From Lachnospiraceae bacterium (GTDB lineage Bacteria > Bacillota > Clostridia > Lachnospirales > Lachnospiraceae), in assembly GCA_900199595.1 (NCBI GenBank), contig FZRB01000001.1, forward strand, positions 1 through 58,483: a stretch of 58,483 bases of DNA, in the 5' to 3' direction. Under the pieces are notes generated by a model. It was given only the letters and a program-made list of their open reading frames with translations. It made no database searches and was not told the DNA's origin. Made by a program: the position numbers and the translations under genes. Shown here piece after piece: positions 9,364 through 19,200 of the stretch (position 1 is its first letter; the number at the start of each line of letters is the position of its first letter).

Positions 9364-9396
9364 GTTGCGCTTTTGTTGCTAATATAGAGGTATACT
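9364..9396 (+). promoter_or_regulatory. GTTGC direct-repeat promoter for the 9481-21858 operon
   Basis: GTTGC at 9364-9368 and 9375-9379 (11 bp apart), then 11 bases, then TATACT at 9391-9396. No TTGACA-like -35 box is present; the repeats cover that position. An A-rich stretch lies just upstream. The same arrangement with identical spacing occurs at six other places in this window. Confidence 0.85.
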
Positions 9397-9427
9397 ATTA
9401 ATTGATTATGGATAATTAGGTAAAGAT

Positions 9428-9456
9428 GTGACGGTCACGTGGACCGTGATAGTCAC
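9428..9456 (+). other. Leader stem-loop in the 5' untranslated region
   Basis: Nested inverted repeats lie between the promoter and the ribosome site: outer GTGAC (9428-9432) with GTCAC (9452-9456), inner ACGGTC with GACCGT around a 5-base loop (9431-9447). The element is about 30-60 bases downstream of the predicted transcription start. It could be an mRNA-stabilising leader or a binding site for a dimeric protein. No known riboswitch was recognised. Confidence 0.5.
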
Positions 9457-9480
9457 TTATTGAATACAGGAGGTAGAAAT

Positions 9481-12400
9481 ATGCCACCCTTAAAAACAGA
9501 TGCAGCGCATCCTTTTGTTGAATATATAGAACTGACTTCAACATCGCTTAATCCCCAGACTAATCGAAACGAACTCCATCATAATGGGTATCAGCCGGTT
9601 CTTCGTAATGGAGGTCTTACTCAGGAAATACTGGACACCGGTAATCTGGAAACGCTGATGGATTTCTGGAATAAAAACCAGAATACACTTAACGATGAAG
9701 AAAAAGCCTATATGCAGGCGAGAATCGAATCTGCTACAGAGATCGACCGCCTCAAAACGAAGGCTCTTACCGATATAGCTGAAGGAAAGGTTACTCAGGG
9801 TCCTGAGGTAGATAAACAGGGCGGATATACCGGCTTCTCAAATCTGAAGAGTCCCGGAATACAGTCCAGCGGTCATGGCTGCTGGTCAGTTTCCTATTCC
9901 ATGCTCCTTAAGAGCCGTGGAGTAGATCTGTCTCAGGAGCATATAAGAGGCTGGAGGCCGGACAGAGCAAAGGAAACCACTTCATCTGAAACTAAAATGG
10001 AGCAGGAAAGCTCAAGAAGTGCTGTATCTATGAGGATGAATACAGATACTGTAAACAGTATTGATGAAATGGGAGACCTTCTGATGCAGGTGCTTCCCAA
10101 TACTACTTTGACATCTGTTACCTTAGATCCGTTATTACTCGAAGGCCTTACAGTAAATGGTAAACAGCTGGATCCAAAGAACCCGGCTGATACAAATGAC
10201 ATCAATATAATAAATCAGAGTTACGACAGACAGACTGAGCAGTTCCTCCGTAACATGATAAATAAAGCGATAAATGAGGAACATTCTCCGGTATCGCTTA
10301 TGGTAAATGGTCATTATATGACCATAACAGGTATCAGTGATGATCAGAAGACCGTTCGTTGCGAAGATTCGTTTAAAAATGATCAAGGAACATTCACCAA
10401 ATACATGACTTTAGCCAGTATAGTTTATTTAGCTAATCATGAGAGAACAAGAGAAGATGGTCAGAAGATCCTTCCGGAAGGAGTTAAGCTCTCCTGGCTT
10501 CATGATATGAAGATGCCTGAATACGAGAAGAGACTGGAAGAGAGTCCTAAGATAGATTCCGTTGACTTGAATTATGTAAAAATGGACGAAAACGGAAATA
10601 TGGAGGTATCTGTTCCGACTAATGATGTAAATACTTCGAGCTATGGCAATCAGAATATTGGTCAGATAGAAGGTAGTGGAATAAATATAAGCGTTACTCT
10701 TGATATGAAAAGCCTTTCCAAAGACCTGGGCGGAAAAGCAGTTGTAAGTCCTATAGGTCCCGGCAACAAGTACAGGATGGGTTCCTATGATTCCTACTAT
10801 CCTAAGAAGGTATATTATGGCAAGGATCCCGCTTTAATCCAGGAACTTCAGGTAGGAGCTAATCAGCTTGATCCGAACGCTACACAGCACATACTTCAGA
10901 ATGCAGGTGTGCTGAATAACCAGGCGAATAATCAGACAGATACAGCTCAGATATTAGATGGTGATACAACCCAGAACATGCTAAACAGTGCATTTGTTCA
11001 AAGAATGAGGGAGCAGCAGATGAGAGAACAGGAATTACAAAACCAGAATAATCAGAATATTCAGAATAATCAGAACATGCAGAATCAGAACATGCAGAAT
11101 CAGAATATTCAGAATAATCAGAACGTTCAGATGCAGCAAAATGTTCCTAATCAGTCGCAGCAGGCTCATCAGTTTGATCCTGATTTGATTGCGTCGTTAA
11201 AATTCCTTGACAGAAAAGCCAAGTCCCTTAAGAGAGTATCACTAAGTTCGCAAGTACCACATCATTTTAGTGTAAATGCTCTTAAGGACGAATATGAGGC
11301 TATAAAGCAGCATATAAAGAAGGATAAGTATTTAGAAAGTGGATTTCCTCAGGGTTGGGAACAGAGATATGATGAGGCGTTTAGTAACAACCCGGTTGAT
11401 TTTTCTATTCAGTTAACAACCGATATAGTAAATGGGTTTGGACTGCAGAATCAGGCAGCATATTATGATAAAAATTTCTATAATGCATTTATGTCGCTGA
11501 AGCAGAAAATGAATTTTGCTGCACAGAATCAGAATAATGCACAGGTTGTAAAGGGTGTTCTGGATGCAGATATAAATAATCTCACAAATCAGATAACAAA
11601 AGATCCATATCTTTCAAAGGAATTCTTTGATGGAAATTTTGGAACTAATTATAATGCTAATCCTTATGCGGCTACTAAGGGGCTGCTGGATAAAATCGAT
11701 GCAGTATTCCAGATATCTGCTCAGCAGAACATGCAGAATCAGCAGAACATGCAGAACCAGCAGAATATGCAGAATCAGCAGAATATGCAGAACCAGCAGA
11801 ATATGGGCCAGGCACAGCCAACTGCTAACACAACCCAGGCACAGCCGACAACTAACACAACTCAGCCACAGGCACAGCCGACAGCTAACACAACTCAGCC
11901 ACAGACTCAGCCGACAGCTAACACAACTCAGCCACAGCAGCCTGTTGATGAAGGTACTATGTATATCAATCAGCGCTGGGAAGAACTGAGTAATCCTCAG
12001 AGAAATTATACTCCTGAGCAGAAGCAGCAGCTTCTTGCTGAGATACTTGCCATACAGGAAATAGGTGCAAGACAGAGGCAGAAGAAAGTTCAGCAGCCGG
12101 TTTACAGAGAAAATGAAGTTACCCAGCTGACTCAGCGGATTCTTAATGATGAGGCATTTAACCGCCTTATGTCCAATGATAATTATATAAATATAGTCCA
12201 GAGTAAGGATACCAAGAAGTTTGTATCAGCCATAGCAAAAACCGTAAAGGATATTAAGAAAGAAAAGAAATATAATATCGACGGAAGAGAGGCTCTGGTT
12301 CAGAAGAGATGTAAATTCATAGTAAGCCGTATGGAGGCAACCGAAACAGGTACATATACTGATTTAGGAATAAAGAGAGGACAGAATGACCCTGAGTACG

Positions 12401-13140
12401 AGGCTGCTCTGGATGCTATCAGAGATGTTGCCACAGGAAAGAGTAAAACACCGGCAGAAATAAAAAGATCGGTTGATACTGTTAAAGAATATCTCGCAGA
12501 CAAGATGACAGAACGTAGTCGTAAGTTTGGTAAGGAGAGATGGGGACAGTGCATGATGTTCCTGAAGGAAACCATGCCAAGAGATGAATTTGAAGCTTAC
12601 TGCAAGAATATAAATATCCAGCGTGGTGTGGCAACCAGACCTTCAAGTCCTAAATACATCAGTCCGGAAATGTTTGGATATAAGAAAGAACCTGTAAGGT
12701 GCATAATTGCAGAAACTAAACATCGAATCCTCAGCGGAAGAGGTACTGAGCGTGATTATGCAACACTTATAGCCCTTAGAAATGCATATGATAATGCAGG
12801 CTATGTTGACAGGACAGCAACCCTTGAAAATGATAAAAACAGAAAGCGTTTTGTAAAATCTACAGAGAATATTCTGAAGAGTCAGGATTTCAGGCGCTTC
12901 ATGAGAGATGTTCCTGAGGAACAGAAGAAGGCGCTTCTTGATAATCAGTGCAGTGGACTGGTTAATTACTGGGAGATCCTTCCACCGGTTGCAGAAGGAC
13001 CAAATAGAAATATAGTTAATAATGCTCCACAGAATAATACGAACCAGACAGTACAAAATAATACAGTACAGAATAGTGTGTCTTCACGTGGAAGAAGTAA
13101 TACAACTACACAGAGACAGGCACCAGCTCATACAATCTAA
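9481..13140 (+). CDS. Giant modular protein with C39/papain-like cysteine protease domain
   Basis: The start is placed at 9481, preceded by AGGAGG; an upstream in-frame GTG at 9439 lies inside the leader stem-loop. The 1219-residue product has a cysteine protease domain at about 30-430. The oxyanion Gln128 lies six residues before Cys134 (QSSGHGCWSVSYSMLLKSRG); His278 (NGHYMTITG) and Asp296 (CEDSF) follow. A Gly-rich beta region ends in SYYPKKVYYGKDPAL. Then come a long Gln/Asn/Pro/Thr low-complexity insert (about 480-570 and 745-825), a helical region with FNRLM and CKFIVSRM, shared module B at about 971-1043 (RSRKFGKERWGQCMMFLKE) and an Asn/Gln-rich tail. It is a close paralogue of the 952-residue protein at 35777 in both the protease and the C-terminal parts, but that one lacks the Q/N insert. 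No signal peptide is seen. An effector-like or self-processing protease is plausible; the substrate is unknown. Confidence 0.85.
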   Translation: MPPLKTDAAHPFVEYIELTSTSLNPQTNRNELHHNGYQPVLRNGGLTQEILDTGNLETLMDFWNKNQNTLNDEEKAYMQARIESATEIDRLKTKALTDIAEGKVTQGPEVDKQGGYTGFSNLKSPGIQSSGHGCWSVSYSMLLKSRGVDLSQEHIRGWRPDRAKETTSSETKMEQESSRSAVSMRMNTDTVNSIDEMGDLLMQVLPNTTLTSVTLDPLLLEGLTVNGKQLDPKNPADTNDINIINQSYDRQTEQFLRNMINKAINEEHSPVSLMVNGHYMTITGISDDQKTVRCEDSFKNDQGTFTKYMTLASIVYLANHERTREDGQKILPEGVKLSWLHDMKMPEYEKRLEESPKIDSVDLNYVKMDENGNMEVSVPTNDVNTSSYGNQNIGQIEGSGINISVTLDMKSLSKDLGGKAVVSPIGPGNKYRMGSYDSYYPKKVYYGKDPALIQELQVGANQLDPNATQHILQNAGVLNNQANNQTDTAQILDGDTTQNMLNSAFVQRMREQQMREQELQNQNNQNIQNNQNMQNQNMQNQNIQNNQNVQMQQNVPNQSQQAHQFDPDLIASLKFLDRKAKSLKRVSLSSQVPHHFSVNALKDEYEAIKQHIKKDKYLESGFPQGWEQRYDEAFSNNPVDFSIQLTTDIVNGFGLQNQAAYYDKNFYNAFMSLKQKMNFAAQNQNNAQVVKGVLDADINNLTNQITKDPYLSKEFFDGNFGTNYNANPYAATKGLLDKIDAVFQISAQQNMQNQQNMQNQQNMQNQQNMQNQQNMGQAQPTANTTQAQPTTNTTQPQAQPTANTTQPQTQPTANTTQPQQPVDEGTMYINQRWEELSNPQRNYTPEQKQQLLAEILAIQEIGARQRQKKVQQPVYRENEVTQLTQRILNDEAFNRLMSNDNYINIVQSKDTKKFVSAIAKTVKDIKKEKKYNIDGREALVQKRCKFIVSRMEATETGTYTDLGIKRGQNDPEYEAALDAIRDVATGKSKTPAEIKRSVDTVKEYLADKMTERSRKFGKERWGQCMMFLKETMPRDEFEAYCKNINIQRGVATRPSSPKYISPEMFGYKKEPVRCIIAETKHRILSGRGTERDYATLIALRNAYDNAGYVDRTATLENDKNRKRFVKSTENILKSQDFRRFMRDVPEEQKKALLDNQCSGLVNYWEILPPVAEGPNRNIVNNAPQNNTNQTVQNNTVQNSVSSRGRSNTTTQRQAPAHTI
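11031..11160 (+). repeat. Asn/Gln codon repeat tract within the protease gene
   Basis: Imperfect repeats of CAGAAT/CAGAAC/AATCAG encode runs of QNNQN, MQNQN and IQNNQN. This is a flexible spacer following the protease domain and a likely site of length variation. Confidence 0.8.
11727..11943 (+). repeat. Two tandem repeat arrays encoding MQNQQN and AQPTANTTQPQ
   Basis: Positions about 11731-11808 hold an 18-bp unit repeated about four to five times (MQNQQN). Positions about 11811-11943 hold four degenerate 27-33-bp units (AQPTANTTQ with variable PQ). The synonymous differences are few, so the arrays are probably recently expanded. Reading frame is kept throughout. This is not CRISPR: there are no unique spacers. 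Confidence 0.85.
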
Positions 13141-13212
13141 GTAGGTGCAGGAACGATATATAAATAAAGAATGAGTCAGTAGTTTCTCTTATGGCTCATC
13201 AGGAGGATTAAT

Positions 13213-16200
13213 ATGGCAGAAGAAAAAGACTTACTTTCAAGTTTATCTAAGGAAGATCAGGACTGGTACTGGTCTGAGTGTAAAAGAATACAAAAACTCA
13301 CGGGATATGGTCTCAATAAGAGACGTTCGGGTATAAATGCCCTCAAAATGTATCTTATAGGTGAGAAGGGGTATTCGGTAGAACAGGCAGCAACACTAAA
13401 TGAGATGGAACCGGCGGCTCTGAAAGGGCTTCTTGAGGAGTGTTTTAAAGCCATTGGTGACCCTGACAAAACACCTCAGGAAAATGCGAGAAATACCGGT
13501 CGTATCCATAATAAGGCTATGGACAAGATTATGGCTCTTAAGGTTCCTGATGTTGATGAGATAAAATCTGTAGCTGATCTGGAGAAGAGAAATGCTCTCG
13601 AAAATGGTTTGTCTCTGATGCAGATAGACTGTTCTCAGGACTTGCAGAATCTGAAGGATCACCCTACTGATATATCCATAAGAGAAGCATACTATGAAGG
13701 AGCCGGAGGAATGGTTTCCATGGAAACCAAGTTCGGCAAATGGGGTACTTATTCTCAGGCATTACCAACATTTCGTAATCACATATTTGAAGCTGACAAA
13801 TACTCCAGCAAAAGTAGGGCGGAAGCATTTTATCAGTATAAGAACTATCTGAAAGAATTTAAGGGTAAGACTGTAGATGAGCTTCCACTGGGTACAGCCG
13901 GTTACAGTTCAAATATGTTGAGTCTGGGTATTCTGTCCTATGGACAGTTTATAAGAGATGGAAAGAGTTTTTCTAACCCGGAGCATGATGCATATCTGAA
14001 TGGAGAAGCTGATACCTGTCCGGGACAGGATAAGCTTCAGCAGATTTTTAATAGCATCAAAGAACAGACTGATGAAGTGGCAAAAGGTACCTATACGAAA
14101 AGTATGAAGGAACTCACTCAGAAGAATATGGCTCTGGCTACAGCTTCTGTTCCCGATTTTGATGGTAATACAGCTGATCTTCTGACACTTCCGCCTGAAA
14201 CCCAGAGCAAGATGATTCAGGCATATCATGCTACTTTTGGAATGGTATATAACAGAACTCTTCTCATGGATATGATAGATGCCCAGTGTGATCCATTTGA
14301 TTTTATATATACTGGCGATGATAAGACTATCCGTGGTGCTACGGCTGATAAATATAAGAACTATAGTCCTCAGCAGCAGGAGAAGGCTATGATGCTTGAA
14401 ACCATGCGTGCGGTTATCAAGGATCCAAGAGGAGTAAACTGCTCGTTTCTCTCAAAGATTGGTTCTAATTATACAGTACCTGCTCCTGTAAATGTAAATA
14501 ATCAGATCAGCAGTATAAATCTTAATGATACATTTGACTATATTGATGCCTCTGACTATCTGGGAGCTCCGGAGCTGGATGGAGATATCTATAATGTCGG
14601 AAAAGATGTAAAGAAATATATTGATAATTTCTTTGAAAGTCAGAATGGTATTCTTAAGAAAAACAATATTGATGTGTATGATGCCATACTCATTGGCGAC
14701 AGAACTCTGAACGAGATATATGAGGAACGCTATGCGGACAGATTTCCTGGAATAAATGATGAAACAAGGGAAACTGTTATGTGCTCCATACTTGCTGCTG
14801 AAAGCTTCGATCCGGAGACGCCAATCTATGCTACTGCATTATCTTCAAATAGTCTGGGACAGGTGACAAAATCAGTTGTTCCGTTTACTTTTAGTGGAAA
14901 AAGCATGGTGCCCGGTCAGGACAGAATCAAAAATAAAGAAGAAATAAAACAGAAGTGCCAGCAGGCATTTGAAAGAAGAACCGCCCTGGGAAGTAATCTG
15001 GAGGCGGCTTCAGCTGATGCCCTGAGAAGAGCCGAGGAAAGCGTTTTTCAGGCTGAAGAGAGACCTGAACTAAATCCATATAATATACGTCTTATAAATA
15101 TCAGACAGCGTGCAGCACTGGTGGAGCCTTCTTCCAAAGAGTTCCTGAGACGCACACTTCTTAAAATGGATGAGCTTAATCAGGATGGAGAGCTTGATCA
15201 GGCCCTTCATAATTATAACGTATATACTCGTGCTTCAAAGATGACAGATAATCCTGAGCTTAAGGAGCGTTTTAAGGCTGAGGCTAAGAAAATCATGTCC
15301 AGTACGCCTCTTGCTGATTATGAGAAATATTTCCAGGGACTTGAGTATGCTTATGGACTTAAGGGTACTAAAACTCCGGATAAAATGCCTGCAGAACTCC
15401 ACAGCTTCTTTGAGGCAAATACCGGACATGTAATTCCGGGATTTGTTACGACAAATGATCTGGAAACAACTGCCTCCTATCGTCCAAGAGAGATAGGAAT
15501 AGAATTCAATGAAGTTAATGACCTTCAGAAGATAGATAATCTTATAAATGATGTATACAAGGTTGCTAAATTTATTCCGGAGAAGAATGGAGATGTTAAC
15601 CAGTTTATTCTTGTAGGCGGAATGACTCTTAAGGAACATTTACAGAGACAGCTGGGTGATGACTACAGACCAAATATGGCCGGAGAGGACAGAGGTAAGA
15701 TCCTCATGGATGCTATGCGTGCAGGTGTTCCTGTAGATTTTTACGTGGCTGATAGTAGAAAGAGCAATTCACTTGCGGTGTCGAATATACCTATCCATGT
15801 AGTTCCTTTAGGCTTCAGCTATTCAAGTATACGTGAAGACAGACTGGCAGAGCAGAAGGCTGCATTTGATAAGGTGGTAGGTAATCGTCCTAAGGAAATT
15901 AGTAACGAAGAAGATTTTATCAGACGAGAAGCACGTCTCGAGAAGCATGCCCAGCGTGATTATGATAATTACTGGAAAACTGAGCATGTAAGAACTTCGG
16001 ATAAGGGTACCGGTTCCACACTCTGGGCCATGTATGCAAAGTATTATCCTGAAGGAGAACCAAAGGTTGGAAAGCCGCTTCCCGGCAAGATGACTGATGA
16101 AGAAGCAGAACAGCTGGCGGCAGCTATCCGTCCTATCAGAATGGTGCCTATTAACTATGTTCTTGAACGACTTGCCACAGAATCTCTTCAGCGTATAAAA

Positions 16201-19200
16201 GAGGGACTGCCCGGCTATAGTCTTGAAGAGATGGTAAGTGTAAATGCGCTTTCTGACAGAAAACAGTTCTATGCAGATGAATTCAAGCGTATCTGTGCCG
16301 AAAATGATGTGGAAGCCTATTATAAGAATGTCAAAGAAGGCGTAGATGCGATGGTTGAGATAGCTTATAACAACAACATTCTTATGGATGCTGTTGAAAG
16401 TGACGCGGCCATGGAAGAAGCCTTCCTGGGAAATAGTCTTGCACTTACCGGTGCTATCCTTGACAGCAAGCAGGAGCTGGAGCAGGCGAAAGGTCTGAAT
16501 TTCCAGCTGAAAATAGGGCTCTTTGAGAATGAGAAGGAGGCTGTAGATTATTATTACAAACTTGGTAATATAGCAACTATCGGAAAGACTGTTCAGCAAA
16601 AGAAGACCTTTGAGCGTAAGATTGCTTCAGGTTTTGATGACCTCAGCAGTGGTATAGGTGACTATCAGGAATATGAATTCATGAAGAATACTGTAGCTCA
16701 GAGGGTAATTACCGGACAGGATCCATTTGAAGATATGGCTATGAAGGTAAACTCTCAGGATGCTCTTCATAGTGATGATTTCATAGATAATGTACCGCTT
16801 CTTAAAGGTGAGCTGACAGATACCAATCAGGATGCAATGGACAAAATAGCTGAAGGTACATTTATGGACCGATATGATATAGACTATGAGAAGCTTCAGC
16901 AGGCAAAGGATGATGAAGACTACGAAGCTGCAGTAGACGCTATTGAAATAACTAACCAGGGAGATAAGTCTCTTAAGTATCAAAAGATGCTTTCGGATGC
17001 TCATAAGGTTGCTTTTGATAAACGTCTTGAGGAGTCCCGCGAGGATAGAAGGGACGCACTTACTATGGGCGAGGAAAGTGAGACCAAGTCCTATGCTATA
17101 GAACTTCAGTACGATAATCTCTTCGGACCAATATTCTCAAGACCGGCTGTTCAGGATTATCTGAAGAAGAATCCTGACAAGACTGAGTTTGATCTTCTCA
17201 GAGTCGGTGGATATTCCCTTACTGAATGGGCTGCCCATGAGGACAGTGCACTTGACATGAAGACCCTTGCCCTTCAGTGTTTAGCAAATCCTAAAATTCC
17301 ATTTGGATATGTGGATGTTTTCTATGATCCTCAGGAAGATGAGTTCAGTATGAGTGAGCCAAAGACAATAGTCGACCGTGCAAATGTTGAAAGACTCGCT
17401 CTTGAGAGACCATATCTTACTAATCTTGAAGGTTACAAGGTATATTTTAAAACTGAAAATAAAGAAGTAGATACCTCAGGTTTCGACGAAGAAGACTGGA
17501 AAGAACTGTATGAAAATGAAATAAATGTTGTTGCAAATGAAGAGCGTATTCCTGATTCGCTCATTAAGAGAGAAGCAGATCTGAGAGCAGCAGCAGACCC
17601 TGCCAATCCACAGGAGATGGCGCTTAATTATATCGAGACTGTCTATGGTGCTGAGCAGTCCTTTGTTGCAGAATGGGCAGGAAATTACCAGGGTGGATCC
17701 TCTGTATATACTAAAGAGGTATTTTTGGATAATTATATAGGTCATAACAGAGGAAGTTTTTCAAATAAAGACTTTGCTATTATGGCATACTTTACATCCC
17801 TTGATCCTGATGTTACAAAGGGTGATGTATTCCCTGAGTCTACTGATGCAGATGTTCCACATGAAATTAAGGTCCAAGGTGCATCCAACAGATGGACCTC
17901 TGATTTCAGAACATTTTCTGATTTTCAGCCAAGACCGGAAATGATGACTGCTCTTATGGGCAAAGCTGTTACCCCTGCAAGACAGGTGGTTGCTGACGGA
18001 ATCACAGATCTAAATGCCGGTAATGCTGAGAAGCTGGCAGGAAGTCTGTCAATAGGTATAAGGAATGCCCTGAGAACTATGAAGATGGCTTCAACGTTCA
18101 GGAAACCTAGGGGTGATGCTGCACACTGGGCGGAGTGTCTTAAGGTTCTTAATAATGCTATCAAGGATAACAAGGCCTTAAATGATGCCGTAATGGGCAA
18201 ACTGACGCCTGATGAGAGAAATCAGATGAAGGCAGTTATCAGGATGAAGGAGCTGATGGATGAAGCTGAAAGAGCAAAGCTTCGGGAGAAGGAGGCCAAG
18301 GAGAACGGGATAGAACTGACTCGTGAAGAGAAGAATAGAAATGCCGAAGCAATCATCACCTTCGATAGATACGCTGATGCATGGGATGCAAACTACGAAA
18401 GATATGCAAGTTCCGAAGGTTATGCAACTCGTTCCATTAAAATGGTTAAAGAGAAAAATGCATTAAATGTGAAAAGGAATAAAAGTACTGATGAGGCTGA
18501 AAGAACAGCTTTGTTCAGCAAGCTTTCAGCTGTTATGCTTATATTTGATGAGAAAGAGAAGGATTATCATACCTTTGATGAGACCATTGTAAAGGAGCTG
18601 TCAGCAGATGTTCCTGTATATGGCAGAGCCAGCGAGCATGTAAAAGAAGTAAATGACTTAAGACAGTTCTTCATGGATAATCTTAAGATTCGTAATGAGA
18701 CTTGGAATATCTTCATAAATGAAAAGGGTAGTATGGATAAGCCGGATTACAGTAAACTGGTACCGGAGGACTGTGCTGAGAATAAGATAAAGATGACGGA
18801 TTCCGGCTACAGGGTTGATAATGCTAGGCATGAATTAGCTAAGTTATTTAAAAAGGGTGATCTGGCAGGTGTTGTGGATGCCTATAACAAGATAGCTGAA
18901 AGTAAGGGCTGGTCTGCACTGAAGGCAGATAAAAATGATAATGAAAGAATACTGGGTTCTATAAAGTATTATGAGCTTGAACGATGTCAGACGTTATATA
19001 ATCTGGTATTTGATGAGCTGGCAAAGAAGCACACTATCGCTCCGGGATTTTCCAAGGATATAATAGAGAAGAAACTTCCTACTGAGTTTACAGTAGAGGA
19101 AATCTCAGACCCTAAGTATAAGAAGGAACTTGATGCACTGAAGAAGAACCTCAAGGGTAATGAAGCTGAGAAGAAGGCTGCTGAGAATATCCTGGATGAG

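Noticed and set aside
11727-11943. Possible CRISPR array
   Set aside because: The repeats are contiguous, in frame and coding, with no unique spacers or cas genes.
11627-11989. A 120-residue plus-strand open frame with Ser/Arg/Cys/Gln repeats
   Set aside because: It overlaps the Q/N repeat region of the protease giant in another frame; its repeats mirror the codon repeat and it has no ribosome site.
15823-16599. A 258-residue minus-strand open frame inside the 2881-residue gene
   Set aside because: Hydrophobic, Ile/Leu/Phe-rich antisense shadow of a charged coding frame; no start signals.
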